From Lactifluus volemus (lineage: Eukaryota; Basidiomycota; Agaricomycetes; Russulales; Russulaceae): a stretch of DNA of 64,000 bases. The translations under genes were made by a program, and so were the position numbers. Below the pieces are notes generated by a model. That model searched no databases and was not told the origin of the DNA. It saw only the letters and a list, made by a program, of their open reading frames with translations. The stretch spans positions 1 through 64,000 of the forward strand of contig WTXI01000209.1 of NCBI GenBank assembly GCA_022376515.1, in the 5' to 3' direction. This document shows, piece by piece, positions 8,327-21,186 of the stretch (position 1 is its first letter; each line of letters begins with the position of its first letter).

Positions 8327-11300
8327 CGCTGGTTGCGAGGGATTTTTTTCCAGAAGATTATCAGTTTCAGCCTGCAGGCATGTGGCGCATCGTCCCCATT
8401 TGCTACGGAAGGTAGCAGGATAAACAGATTCGGCGAAATGAGTTAGTTACCAGGCCAAGTAGATCTCTTCCGTCATGTTTCTCCAGTGGGCCGTGGCCAA
8501 TTAGTCCCCAACATGATCCCAAATTGGCAACTTGAATAAGTATAGTGACATGTCATCGACTTTGCTTATTATTGATCAAACTGCCAGTGAATCAATATGG
8601 CTTTAGTACTCCTTTTTACCGACAGACTCTTGTACACGTTCATTATCGCACAGGATTTCGCAGGTGTTTTTTTTTCTTCACATTCTCTGCAGTGATCGAT
8701 GCTGGCAGCTGACTGGTATTGGCCCGAGTTTCTTCACAATGCCGGCGAATACCATATATTGTATGGCAACGCTCTACCAGTCTCGTATCACTTCGCAACC
8801 AACAACTCATTTTGCCTCACTTCTGATGCTGACGCGAAGTAAAAACACATTCAGCACTCAAATAGAATGCTAAGAAAGAGAGGGTTCAATAACGCGGCGG
8901 CGGGATTCGATGTTTTTTTTACAACTTCGAAGTATCTCTTGCGTCGGGAATCTACCGATTAAGGTCATTTAAGGTCATTTGACGCGCGACCTGAAATATG
9001 AATGCACGCCACTCCCAAAATTTAAGGCGGCAAAACATCTTCTATCCCACACTTATTTGAGCAACAAAGCTTATTGGAGGCCGTGAATGAAGTTTGTGTA
9101 GAATGCGAAGAGAAAGGTACTACGATTTTACTTCAACAAACCGCGGGTCCGAGGAGTTCTAAAGGAGCACCAATTTTCATGTTGCGTGTTTGGGGGGTGG
9201 GATCTAGTCCCAGTCCATAGCAACTGCAATACAGGACAGCGATTGTCGCATTCAAACGTGTGAGATGCGTATGCATGTAACCGGGCTTACAGTACAAGCG
9301 ATTAACGACTATGGATAGCACTGTCGCTATCATCACTAAGGGGAGAGAGCTCACGGCTCACTCACTGTTAGACGCTTAGATAGCTAGCAGAAGGACCCTT
9401 CGCTCTAGCCAGGTCAGATAGACGATCCTTTGCGGTCCACAAGTCAAACCAGAGCAACCAGGAGTGCGTAGGAACCGTCATCTCATATTGCTCAAGGAGG
9501 ACGCTCCAGTGGTGGGTTCCACCTGTTCTGATCCGGGGTGCTACTCCACTTGATTGTATTATGCAGTATGTTCTATGACCTGTGGCGCATTTTACTCCTC
9601 ACCCATATGCAAGCTTGTAACTCCTTGAAGAATTTGGGGTGGAGGTTATTGGATTGAGGTGGCATTCGAGCTGCCTGGAAGAGGCCATGCGGAGGACAGA
9701 TAAGCAGTACTTCTATCCATGTGGAGAGGGGGAAGAGGAAGGCGGTGACAGTGGCATGTGGAGCATTCCACAGATGAATTTCCAGGGGCTGGCTAGATGG
9801 TGATGATTGGAGGGTATAGTAGGCCAGGGTATTGCGAGCGCCGGTTTGTTGTTATTCTCGCTACGGTAGTGAAGTTCTAACTCGACAAGGGTAGAGATTT
9901 AAACGTGTGCAACAACAGGGGTTCTCGACATCGGGCTGTGCTTACTCAAAGCAAAAGGCGTACCTGAACGATCCGGATGGCAGGACACCGTCACATCGCA
10001 AGGAACAACAAAAATAGGACAAATAAATTCAGTCGCCGGTAACCATGTAATGAACACGAGTTACAACTCAGCGCATCGTGCAGTGAAACGTCACGCCCGA
10101 GAATCCGCCCCACCCCTCTCATGGGCCAAAAGTGGGACTTGGCCAGTGTGTCTGAGAGGGGGGAAAGTATGTAAGTTCATAAGATCAAATTCGAAGTTGG
10201 ATGCACCGGGAGATAAATTAAGGACGGCCTGTATGTCCACAGAACCACTGCAACTAATCATAAACATGCATAAACAATCGCACTTGCCATCATCCATCAG
10301 CAAAGATGTGCAGACTTCCTTAGGCTCAACTAGGCCCTGTTAAGGACGCTTCAATATTTGCTTCGCATTGCTACCCACCACTGCCTCAGCACCTGTGTGT
10401 CACCCTGAATGCGCCTCTTCAAACCCAGTCTGACAACCATAACTCGGCAATCCCGCCACGTCCGCGCACATCTCGGCCAACTCGGAAGGAACCCAAACGT
10501 TTGCACAGAAATAGCTATATACAAGTACTAGATGTTAGACACTCTGCTGGAGGTGCCGCAGTGGACGCAAACTCGGAGGATGGCGTCGCACCTGCGCAAT
10601 GGACCTACCCCTGCAACACCTCGTGGCCCGCTCGTCCCACTGCTCACACCAACGCCATCGCCCATGCCATGGAGTGGCGCAGGTCCAATGGATGGCGAGC
10701 CAGGGAAGGAAGGAGTTTCCAGAAGCACTGTGGATATACGATCACGATAGTGCCACTGGCAATGCCTGGCTCAGCTCGCCTCAATTCCCTTCGCTTCAGA
10801 GGTTGTCGCATTGGTGGTCTTTCGGACATATTTCCTTTGGCACATGTTTCGTTTCCCTGTCAACCTGAGGGATGTCGATGAATTGAAGTAGTTGGTGGTG
10901 AATTCAAACAATCAAACGCACTGTGACCTGCACATCCGGTGGGGGCCCGGGTTGTGCCAGCAAGCAAGCGAGGCAGTCATAAAGAGTCGACTCGTTGATT
11001 CCCATGACTTGCAGGCACATGCCATTCACGTGCTCCTTTAACTGTTTTCCGCCTTTCTGAAAGACTTGGCCAAGTATCCAGTGGGCGGGTACATTTCAGA
11101 CCTGCATGGGTAAGAAGAGCAACCCGATGTATCATAGTCATATAACGTTCAACTCGAAGAGACTCACGCATTAGCGACTAAATAGTGAGGAGTCCAGGAA
11201 TGTTCTCGAGATAGCACAGCTGAGCGATCACAGACGTAGCGTCGTCGTGACGGTCAACGGCACTGGAGAATTCCCGAGAGCCACGTGATCTGAGCCAGTG

Positions 11301-11519
11301 GGATGGCTCCGGCTTATGATTGGCTCACAGTCGCTTACATTGCTCGAGCCGAGCTCAATTCGGTTTTCCGTGGTTAATGCACTTCGTGGGCTCAAAGAAC
11401 ATAGAGACTGTTCTTATCCTGTAAATCCAGCTTCGACTTTTTTGAGGTTGTGAACCACCCTGGCTAAGTTCGACTTAATACCCGTCGAGGGGGTACCGCT
11501 GACTGTATTGTCTGCCTCT

Positions 11520-11720
11520 TTTCCCTCAGGCTTGCGATGTGATGGTCTCTGCCATCTCGTTCACCTGCGATAATAAGCGCTGCACGACGTCGACAGCTCC
11601 TTTCTGCGCTGACCAGTCCTGTTTACATTGCATCCTTTGTCCTTCTTGAGCAAGACCCTCACGACCGCAGTGAAAACGGCAACAAGCCTGATACGCGCTT
11701 GCACTTTCACAGGATGCCGC
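11520..11720 (-). pseudogene. Ankyrin-like relic (third)
   Basis: Counterpart of the fragment at 1503-1760 with further deletions (the stretch matching the W-x-P-L-H part is lost). Recognised only through nucleotide similarity to that copy. Confidence 0.35.
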
Positions 11721-13168
11721 GGCCCACTATCTAGCCAGTCCCAGGAATTCACCCAGGGACTCAGGGAATACTCCGTGCTCCACTGTTCACGCTCCCCTTC
11801 CTGGCATGGATCGTAGTACGGTATACCAACTGCCCTCCGAATGTCCGGTGTATGCAATTGTGGCAATGTATGCGGTAGTGACTATGGATTCTTGGCCCAG
11901 CTAGTTAAAAGAGCTGGCGGTGTCAAGGGCTGTGTTGCACTTGCTCAATTCGTCAAAGAGTCCCAAACTTGCTGTAGAACATACAGCATATTAGGAGCAG
12001 TATCGGGTATCAGAAAAGGCGGAACCCACCACCTTGAGCATATGAAATGAGGGGCTCTACGCACGGTTTGACTTGCAGACCGTGACGTGTCCTCTATCTG
12101 TCTTAGCCAGAGCGAAGGAGCCTTCTGCTGGGGGCCTGGCGTGAGAGCCATGAACTCACTGCTTGATACCGTGCGGGCGCATCTCACTCACTGTTTGAAA
12201 CCCGTCTCCCATGTTGAATGGGACATCAGTGTAACATACTATATCGCAGCTGGTATGGACAAAGTCTCATTACCCGAACCGCATCGTGAGACTTGGTGCA
12301 CCGCCAACCTCGGATCCGCAGTTTGTCATTACGGCAAGTGACATCGCAATTCCCCTCTTTGTAGTCCAAACAAACATTATGCGCAGTCCGCAGTAAGCTC
12401 CTCAGTAAAAGAATGGGGAAAGAAGACATTTTGCCGCGTTAAAATTGACAATGTGGCGTGCAACCCAATCTCGGGTCGTGCGTCACATGACCGCGTACAT
12501 GTTGTATCGTTTCTCAAATTCTTCGTCCGAGCCTTCAGTGTAGCAGTAGTAGTCGTTACGTGATGCTGCTGTAGAACTAGAACGCATCTACGACGCGAAT
12601 CATGACGCTGGTATCCGGCGGAAGTGGGAAAGAAATGTCTAATTGAACCCTCCATTTTTTCCCTACAATCGATTCAAGCCCTTCCAGAACGTGAAACATT
12701 TGAGACGTATGTCTTTGTTGTTCCATGTGAGATGGGACTCAGAGTGCCAGCTGGTCAGTTTGATTAGATGCGGATCCGAGTCGCAGCTCAAAGGTCAGAG
12801 TAGCAACGACAGAAAAAAGAGTTTATTTACAAAACCCTTGGCGATAAAGAATCTGTACAGAGTTTGTTGGTAAGAGAAGCATAGCCGGAGCGGTTATTAT
12901 AGAAGCCTGGGTTCTTTCCGGCCAAAAAGAACAAGCGCTAGCACTTTTGCCAATTCAGGGATGGGTTGGCGGATCAATGGGCGACTGTCCGTTCACCTCA
13001 TCACCGGGGAAACAATTTACTCGGTTCATTTCACCTCCTCCTTACGGCCTTGTAGGCCTATGAACATATCCCAATTATCTTCCGCAGCAAATGGTCGTGA
13101 TAACACCGCAACCGAAACCGACAATCGCACCTCTCTGGGAAAACAATCCCCCACGACAGCCTGAGGTG

Positions 13169-13176
13169 TATAAAAG
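13169..13176 (+). promoter_or_regulatory. TATA box of the second proline-rich gene
   Basis: TATAAAAG about 63 bases upstream of the ATG at 13239. About 180 bases upstream of it are almost identical to copy 1. Confidence 0.6.
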
Positions 13177-13238
13177 CAGGGCTCTTGCTTCAGGGAGGCA
13201 TTATCAACAACCGTTAGCAACAACCACAATAGCCAGCA

Positions 13239-13832
13239 ATGAAATCAGCTCTCATCTTCGTCGCATTCACCTCTCTGGCTGTTGCCGTGCAAGGTGCCGC
13301 GTACTACCGTCGAGATGGTCTCGGTGACTTCCGTCCTTCCTCACTCCTGGACGGTCAGGCGCCGCCCAAGGAGACCCTAGCTGGATCCATGCCACCGCCG
13401 CCGCCTGGCCCGCCCCCAGTGGATCCATCCCACCTGGCCCGGCCAAAAGCCCGCTACCCGTCGATCCCGGTCACTACCGCCGACAGGCTAGTCCCATCAG
13501 TGACATGCATCCTACCACCTCGTGCAAGGACGGTCAGGCGCCACCCAACCAGACGCCAGGTGGTTCGGTGCCACCTGGTCCGTTCCCTAGCGGATCCATG
13601 CCACCACGCCTGTCCCCCAGCGGTCTTCCCGGATTTCCACCCAACGCAAATGGCCTGGGCGATCAAGGTCACGGTCACGGTTCTGTACGGCCCAACTCGA
13701 ACCCAACTGAATCGCCGCTGCCCAACTCGACCCCCGGTGCTTCCGTCCCGCCTGCCGCGACCCCAAACGGTAATTCCGCGCAGCCCAGTCCGTCCCAGGC
13801 CAACTGAGTCCCCAAAGGTCAGGTCGAGCTGA
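13239..13832 (+). pseudogene. Secreted proline-rich protein, copy 2, frameshifted
   Basis: Same start and signal peptide as the gene at 3291. A run of six C at 3465-3470 is only five C here (13413-13417). After residue ~60 the frame therefore shifts, and an Arg/Pro-rich tail replaces the DGQAPP/PPGP repeats, ending at 13832 (197 residues in total). The original frame remains open downstream as a 100-codon stretch (13505-13807) that still ends QPSPSQAN, so the event looks recent. The shifted frame is also open in copy 1 (3472-3885), so a full-length alternative protein results without an early stop. Whether it is a pseudogene or a new protein cannot be decided from sequence. Confidence 0.7.
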
Positions 13833-14399
13833 GGTGAATAAAGGTGCGAGGCTTCTCCTGACATGCATCCGCGATGCAGTTTTGGTTGATTGACTAATAT
13901 AAACACCAGGCACCGCACCCTGAGACACGACAAAGAGTAGTAGAGAGTTTTCATTCCAGGTTGAAAAAAAGAGTCGGGGGATGAATTGGACAATTAGTAA
14001 TAATTTCACTTTTGCGTACTTAGAATCATGTCAAATGTGATTTTCGCTCGTTTCGAACGGTGGAGTCCCATAAGCCTTCAAAGTCCAATATGCGCAGAAT
14101 CGCTTCTGGGCCAAGATTTTGCCACTCGGACACACTATAGAAATTCAGTGAAGCTGCGGATATATATTCTGGAACAAACTCACCCTGAGTCCCATCTTCA
14201 AACAAGGTCCAAATGGTAATACTCAGTGCCAACGTTCAGGCGAACCGAGGTCGTAGACGTGCTCAGAGGATGGAGGAACGACATGGACAACAGAAACGCT
14301 TGCCGTAGGGACTAAAACGAAACCCGCGTCGAATTTCCGGTTTTTTCCAGTTTGGGACACGTAATAGCAGATCTTCAGAGTCGTGTGGCCTCTCTGGCC

Positions 14400-14840
14400 C
14401 TAGTCGCATATGCTGCCACAGTGATAGTCACTGACTACATGGACCCCCACCAATATGAGATCAAGCATGTGGCTGAGAAATGAGCGAGCCACTAGGCTAC
14501 GAGTCGGGGACGCATTGAATCCGGGGCGTGCGGAAGCCGAGCAAGGTGTTAACGACCTGATGTCCTGGGAGGCCACCACATAATATCCACGAGGCAACCC
14601 TACCACACATGCATTTCCCAGGTGTCTGCATGGGGTCCTGCCAGCGCGGCGATGTCGTGTGTCTTTTATATCAACGAGGTCGGAAGTACGGTAGCTGATG
14701 TTAATACAAGGAATGTAATTCCAGACATGCATTCAGTCGTTTCGTGGTAACAAAGGTGCCCAGCTGTAATAGCAAGGCAACAGACAACAATACGAACCCC
14801 GACATCAAACCTCACTTACCCCAAGGAGAGTGAGAAGTGT
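14400..14840 (-). pseudogene. Decayed DHHC palmitoyltransferase fragment 3
   Basis: Duplicate of the relic at 4400-4840; matches the 3' half of the intact DHHC gene at 31858-32951 in the same orientation. The frame is interrupted several times. Confidence 0.6.
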
Positions 14841-17029
14841 AACGTTCCTCTGTATGACGATTTACCAACAGGCGCGATTCAAATTGTTCGGAGCCGCAAG
14901 CCACGTGACCCAAGCCAATGAGATGGCTCTAGCTAATGATTGGCTCAGTTCAAACCTAGTGAGTTCTGTGCAGTGTGCACATACAGCCTGTCCTTATTTT
15001 ATCTCCCCGTGCGTGGCTATCTATTTGATCTTGTGAACTTACAGTACACACATCATGATTCCCCCCCCGTCAGACACACTGGCCAAGTTCAACTTTTGGG
15101 CCACGAGACGGATGGGGCGGGCCCTCGGGCGTGACGTTTCACATGCATGATGCGTTGAGTACTGTAGTAACTTGTATTCATTGCATGATTATCGCTGACT
15201 GAATTTGTTCTCATTTTTGTTGTTCCTTGCGATGCGGCGGTGCCCTGCCATCCGCATCGTTCAGCTACGCCTTTTGCTTGAGTAAGCACTGCAACCCCTT
15301 CCTGCGTTACAATATGCAAAAATGACCAAGCCCTGTCATTGCACGCGTTCGAATCTCTGTCCTTGTCGAGTTAGAACTTCACGGCTGTAGCGAAAATGGC
15401 CGCAGACCGGCGCTCGCAATACCCCAGCCTGCCATCCCCTCCAATCATCACCATCTATCTAGCCCCTGGAAATTCATCTGTGGAATGCTCCGCATGCCAC
15501 TGTCAACGCCTTCCCTTTCCCCCTCCCCACATGGATAGCGGTGCTGCTTAACTGTCCTCCGAATGTCCTCTTCCAGGCAGCTCGAATGCCACCTCATTCC
15601 AATTACCTCCACCCCAAGTACTTCAAGGAGTCCCAAGCTTGCATAAGGGTGAGGAGTAAAGTACGCCACAGGTTGTAGAACATACAGCATAATACAATTC
15701 AGTGGAGTAGCATCCCTGCTCAGAACCGGCTGAACCCACCACTAGGGAGTCCACCCTGAGCATTATGGGATGACGGTCTCCATGCACGCCTGTCAGTGGT
15801 TGCTCTGGTTTGACTTGCGGACCGCAGACTCTCTGACCTGGCTAGAGCGAAGGGGCCTTCTCTGCTGGCCATCTGAGCGACTAACAGCGAGTGAGCCGTG
15901 AGCTCACTCCCCGTAGCGATGACAGCGACGCTACCTACAGTAGTCGTTGATCGCTTGACTGTGAGCCCGGTTACGTGCAGAGGCATCTCACAAGTTTGAA
16001 TGAGACAATCACCGTCCTGTATTGCAGTTGCTATGGACTCGGACTGGCTCCATCCCCGAACACGCAACGTGAGAACCTCAAATTCTCGTCCTTGAACCCG
16101 CGGTTTGTTTAAGTCGTATCATAGTTCTCCTCACTTTGCATTCTAGACAAACTTCATGCACAGCTTGCAGTAAACTTTGTTGCTCAAATAAATAAACGGG
16201 CGATAGAAGACGATTTGGCCTTAAAATTTGGCAGGTGGCGTGCATCTACATTACGCGAGAGGTACTTCGAAGTGACTGAAAAAAAACATCGACTCCCGTT
16301 GTTGCCCTCTTTTTTTTTTTTTACGCATTCCATCCAAATCTTTAATATGTTTCTACTTCGCATCAGAATCAGAAACGAAGCAAAATTGAGTTGTTGGTTG
16401 TGAAGTGACAGCGTCATACTACGCGGCGTCGGGCCGGGCTGGTCAGTTTACCTCAGCGGCGGTTAGATTCAACAGGTGAAAGTGGGTTCCAGCTCAAAAT
16501 GATATTTCTCAGCTCGGGCTCCACACGATCGAGCGACTCCCCGGTTATGCAGCCGTGCCAGACGGGTAGAGCGTTTCCATACAATATATGGTATTCATGG
16601 TGTAGAAACTCAGGCCAGTATCAGTCACCACTGGCATCAATCACTGCCGAGAGTGTCAACAGAAAAAAAAACAGAGAAGATCACTTACGGAATCCTGTGC
16701 AATAACTTGAAGAAACTTGTACAAGAGTCAGTCGATAAAAGGTGTACTAAAGCCCATCGGGATTCACTGGCATTTTGATCAATGATAAGCCTGACAAAGT
16801 CGACGATATTTCAGTAGTACTCAGCTTACTACTTAATCGAGTTTCCAATTTGGGATCCACGGCTCACTTGAGGAAACAAGACGGGAGAAACCTACTTGGC
16901 CTGTAACTAGATCATTTCGCCTATGCCATTTAACCCGTTATCTTCCGTAGCAAACGGCCATGATGCGCCACAGGCCTACAGGCTGAGACCGATCATCCTC
17001 TGAAAAAAAAAAACCCTCGCAACCAGCAC

Positions 17030-17037
17030 ATAAAAGC
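17030..17037 (+). promoter_or_regulatory. TATA-like element of GH45 copy B
   Basis: CATAAAAG about 60 bases before the ATG at 17093, followed by an untranslated leader with CCA and CAA trinucleotide runs (17056-17085). Confidence 0.5.
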
Positions 17038-17053
17038 AGGACCAAGAGGGGGG

Positions 17054-17085
<32 letters not shown>

Positions 17086-17092
17086 TCCCGCA

Positions 17093-17869
17093 ATGAAAGC
17101 AGTTCTCATCTTCCTCGCATTTTCCTCTCTGGCTGCTGCCATGAACGGCCCACGTTCCAAGGGCGGATATATTCAAAACCCTTCGGGCACTGCATCCTTC
17201 ACCTCCTACAGTGGCTGTCAAAGTCCTGGTAAGCTTCGCCACGGTTTTATGGTTGCTTCGTGAATCCATTTTGAGTGTAACGTCTCCTGGTAGCTTGTGG
17301 TCAAACCGCGAACGGCTACACAGCCGCGATGAACCAGCTCTCATTTGGTTCCGACTCAGGTGCAGGTGATGCTTGCGGGCGCTGCTTCAAATTGACCAGC
17401 TTGGCGGACCCCTACTCTCCCGAAAACCCGGTCACGCCCACCAGTATTATTGTGATGGTCACTGATGAGTGTCCCTTGTATGAAAATACCCAATGGTGTG
17501 GCCAGACTCGCGCCAACCCAAAAAATCAGTTCAAAGCTGATGCGCAGTGCGTGATCAGCTTATCTTTTTCCTCGTTGGAATGGGTGACATGCTAAAAGAA
17601 ACTGTTTACAGCTTTGATCTGTGCGAGGATTCGGGTGCCGCGCAGGCATTTTTCGGGAATCCCGACAGTGCGCTGACGGGAAAATACGAAGAAGTATCTT
17701 GCCTCCAGTGGCATGGTACGGAGTCTAAGACAAAGCAATGGGATGGGGCGTGCCTTGCTCCTCCCAACGCGGCACTCTGGCCGGCACAATCCTGCGGAAA
17801 TCATGGTGCGAGTCTTTTACTTGGCATGCACAGGTTTGGTTTACGTAAAAATCAGGCACCGCACCGTAA
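17093..17869 (+). CDS. GH45 endoglucanase (subfamily C type), copy B
   Basis: 198-residue secreted GH45 protein. Exons are 17093-17228, 17294-17546, 17612-17805 and 17856-17869, with the same three intron positions and phases as copy A. The signal peptide MKAVLIFLAFSSLAAAM is followed by GGYIQNPSGTASFTSYSGC, GDACGRCFKL, VTDECPLYENTQWCGQT and HFDLCEDSG, ending CGNHGTAP-stop. The presumed catalytic Asn (YEN) and Asp (HFD) are present, and the T-D-x-C-P Asp is intact. Expected role: extracellular cleavage of cellulose or glucomannan beta-1,4 links. The arrangement mirrors copy A (tails pointing outward). The two proteins differ at many surface positions, so the duplication is not very recent or the copies are diverging fast. 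Confidence 0.9.
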
Positions 17870-18559
17870 CGAAAGCGCGATGTGCTCCAGCAGGGTAGTA
17901 AACAGTTCGTATTCGAAGTCGGAAAAATTCGATGCGTCGTGCAGAATTTGTAGGAGGGAGATGAACTGGACATTATTAACAAGTAACTTTGGCGTACCTA
18001 GAAAGCATGTCAAATGTGATTTTCGCTCGTTTCGAACAATGGTGTCCCAAAAGCCCTCAAAACCCCGTAATCGTCTCTGGGTTAATTTTTGGCGACACGT
18101 ACAAACTAGTGAGATTCAGAGAAGCTAAGGCTATAGGTTCTGGAACAGACTCACCCTGAGCCCCATCTTTAAACACAATATGGCAATATCCAGTACCAGT
18201 TTTCAGGCCGTGGACGCACTCAGAAGATGGGATTGGATAGATATGTGAGGCTTGTGTCTATTCCGCTGCATGGGAAGACTGACACGGACAGCAGAAGTGC
18301 TTGCTAATGAGACCAGCCTGTTCGAAAAGCATTCTGTGAAAGTTCGCGCCGTCTGTCCAGTTTTTGTTTCAAGTTTTGTACACGCGTAGTAAAAAAAAGT
18401 ATGCCCTCTAGAGTCACGAGACACCAGGTCCGTTAAAGGAAAGAGAGGCACGTGATTAACAAGTGCCTGCAAGTCATGGGAATTACGCGTCGACCGATGA
18501 CCAAATGACCGTTTATGACTGTCCTGTCCCCACTGGATGTGCCAGTCAGGGTGGATGTG

Positions 18560-19620
18560 GTCGTTTGAACTCATCACAAACTACTTCAACTTACCGACAT
18601 TCCTCAGGCTGACAGAGAAACGCTACGATGCATGCCAACGAAGCATATCCGAAAGACCGCCAATGCGACAACCTTTGAAGTGAAGGGAACCGAGACGAGC
18701 CAGCCAGTGGCACCATCGCGACGGTATATCCACAGTGCTTTCGGGAGACTCCTTCCTTCCCTGACTCCCCACCCCCTGGCACGAGGCGATGGCATGTGAG
18801 CAGTGGAGCGAGCGGGCCACCAGTGGTGATGCTCGCTGAGGTCCTGCAGGCGTAGCCCCGTGCCGCAAGTGCGATTCCATCCTCTGCTGGAACTGTGGCA
18901 GCCGCCAGTGGCGGCACCTGCAGCAGAGCGTCCAACATCTAATACTAATAGTGTACTTGTATATAGCTATTGCTCAACCATACATTTTCCCCCTATATGC
19001 TAGAATAAATGAAAAAAGCACATAAGAATATCAAGTACGGCGGTCACATTATTGGCAAGTAGGTAGGAAAGTAGGACTAGAGTAGTTCACGTGTAGACAG
19101 GACGCCTGGCACAGGTAAGAAACTCCATCATTTGGGTTCCTTCCGGGTTGGCCGAGGTGTGCGCGCACGCGGCGGCTCACACTCACGCAACGCTTGGAGC
19201 ATGCTGCACGCAGTCTCCCATCCGAATATGACGAAGGTGAAGATTTCGGTATGGCCACCAGTACACCACCACAAGTCCTAACTCCCCCGGAAGCTCCCGT
19301 TAAACCTTCAGGATCCCTTCAACATGACCACACCCGTTACGGCAGGTAGTCGTTTCGCGAAGCGTTCCCCGGCCATCACGAGGTGGCCTTGCGTTCCAAG
19401 AAGCCCGAATAGCCCCTCTCGTCCAGGCCCTTGCCGCAGAACTCTTTGGAACTGGAATGGACTCGGTTGCTGAAACAGAGACGGCAATTACCACCCACTG
19501 CCCAGTTAGTTATGGTTGTCAGAAGAGGCGCATTCAGGGGGGTGACGCACAGGTGCTGAGGCTATGGTGGATAGTGATGCGAAGCAACTATTGAGAGCCG
19601 CAGCGGTCACATGCAAATGC
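18560..19620. repeat. Inverted copy of ~120-1000
   Basis: Reverse complement of the start of the window: the stretch near 18880-18960 matches 600-680 inverted, and 19260-19560 matches 180-480 inverted. A partial third member is at 6420-6720 and a direct one at 10330-10900. No gene recognised. Confidence 0.75.
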
Positions 19621-21186
19621 TAGGCCGTCGTGGTAGGGGGAAGGATGGCTAAGCTCATTCGAATGCCGACGCGGCAGTGTCGGCAGAGGGGAGGGATTGG
19701 CAGCCGTAATTGTGAAGGCCGACTCTTTGCTGAGGCAACGCGGCAGGGGGTATGCGACAGCAGGCAGCCGTTGGGAGGCATTAAGGTGGCGGCACGACAG
19801 TGACAGCGGTGGACATGCACGGCTGGGGGCGGGAGGTACTGTGACGGCAACGGTGACAGCACATTTTATATTTTATCGCAGCTGCATCAACATTAAGACA
19901 TTAAGAACCAGAACGGAGGAGGGTCTGACGGCGGAAGTTTACGAGTGAGAAGCTCTGTAAGAAACACACCTGGATTCGCTAGGTAGGGGTGCTTCTCCAA
20001 CCGTCTCAACTCCCTACAATGTTCGCCTCGTCGAGTCAAGAATCAGGTGGACAATTCAAAAATGACAACGAATCGGAGACCAGCAAATTTCGCTCGGCGG
20101 TGGCTCGGCAACACGTCTCGGTGGTGGTGGAGGAAGCCGAGGGGCGATGCTGTGATCGATTGCCGGTGCAGAGATAAAGGAAGGAACTGAGGAGTCATGA
20201 AGAAGTTAGTATGTATGATGCTCGAGCTTGGTCAGCCGGCGTGGCACGAGTGCGGCCCCGACCTCATTTATCTAAAAGCTGCATGGTTGATATATTACGA
20301 TGGCGCTACCTGGGTTGGTTTATCCTTGCTGTCGAAGCGCACACTGCCAAAATTTCCCCAGCATCGGCAGTGGACGAAATTGGAGGCAGTGGCCTCCTTT
20401 CAAGCAGTAGACAACAGCTCTTCCCTCCCACCTCCATCCCCTCCGTTGCCTCTTCCTCGTCGCGGGACAGTTTGTGATTACTCCGAGCCTTCAGAGTGAA
20501 CGGTGCTTGGCGTTTCAGAAAGGGGCTGACCTCCATATCAATATTGAAGAACCTTTTTGGTTCGTGGCGGCAGGTTAGTAGAAGCGGTACACGTGCTGTG
20601 TTGATGTCAGCCACGTGCCCACTCGCCTGCCACGCGCTTGCTTTTTCACCCTCACCCTTGCCCCAGCATCGCATCCCTCTCTGTCGCCGTGCCTGTTCTC
20701 TATCGCCGCCATCGCCTCTGACATCGCCTTCCCCTCTCTTGCGCCTTCTCCGTCGCCGTCGATGTCTCCGCTCCTGCCACTGCCACCATCGGAGCCTCCC
20801 CCTCGCCGCTGTCACTATCATTGCCCGTTAGCCAGGTCCATAATCCCGTGATCATGCCCACTCGACGTGTTGCCTTAAAGAGGCAACCGGGTAGCACCAG
20901 CTACCTGATGTCCAATCATCGCGTAGTTATTGCGCTACCTGCTTACCTTTCTAAGGCAACAGGTCCTTTGTTCACAGCTTCTACACAACCTCGCTAATAG
21001 AGCGGTTCGAGTCCGATCATCGCATTGATCCCTCGGACTACTCCCTCCGGTCTATCAGCACCCCCCTTCTGTCCTCATGGGAGGATATCACGATCGGAAC
21101 ATCGCCTGCCGTTCCGAGCTGAAAAGGCGATTGCGCCTGCGCTTTCAACACCCACCAGAACTTCACAGCGCATACCTTTCAACTCT
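19620..21186. other. No recognised gene; low-complexity GC-rich sequence and NmrA-gene upstream region
   Basis: Contains G/C-rich runs such as CCTCCCACCTCCATCCCCTC and many CGCC/GCC strings whose long open frames on both strands are compositional. Near 20868-20970, TGTTGCCTT and AAGGCAACA form a 9-bp inverted pair about 85 bases apart, upstream of the reductase-like gene. I see nothing else. Confidence 0.5.

Larger units (their letters stand above)
7130..10230. repeat. Left arm of a ~3 kb inverted repeat
   Basis: Reverse complement of ~15040-18215. Anchors: the GH45 start codons at 8246 (minus) and 17093 (plus); AATTCATCTG at 9780-9771 versus 15471-15480; and the outer ends near 7145-7200 versus 18115-18205. 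Besides the GH45 gene the arm (8330-10230) holds no intact gene; it includes a short ankyrin-like relic near 9880-10010 on the plus strand. Confidence 0.85.
10230..15030. repeat. Segmental duplication, copy 2 (spacer of the large inverted repeat)
   Basis: Colinear with ~100-5000. It lies exactly between the two arms of the inverted repeat. It carries the frameshifted second proline-rich gene, an ankyrin-like relic (~11520-11720, minus) and a DHHC relic. Sequence 10230-11500 holds no gene I recognise. Confidence 0.85.
15040..18215. repeat. Right arm of the ~3 kb inverted repeat
   Basis: Reverse complement of ~7130-10230. It carries GH45 copy B in the outer half. The inner half (15040-16900) holds an ankyrin-like relic near 15190-15400 (minus) and otherwise nothing recognisable. 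Confidence 0.85.

Noticed and set aside
20306..20821. 171-codon open frame on the minus strand, Arg-rich
   Set aside because: Low-complexity GC-rich sequence open in several frames, without motif or homologous copy.
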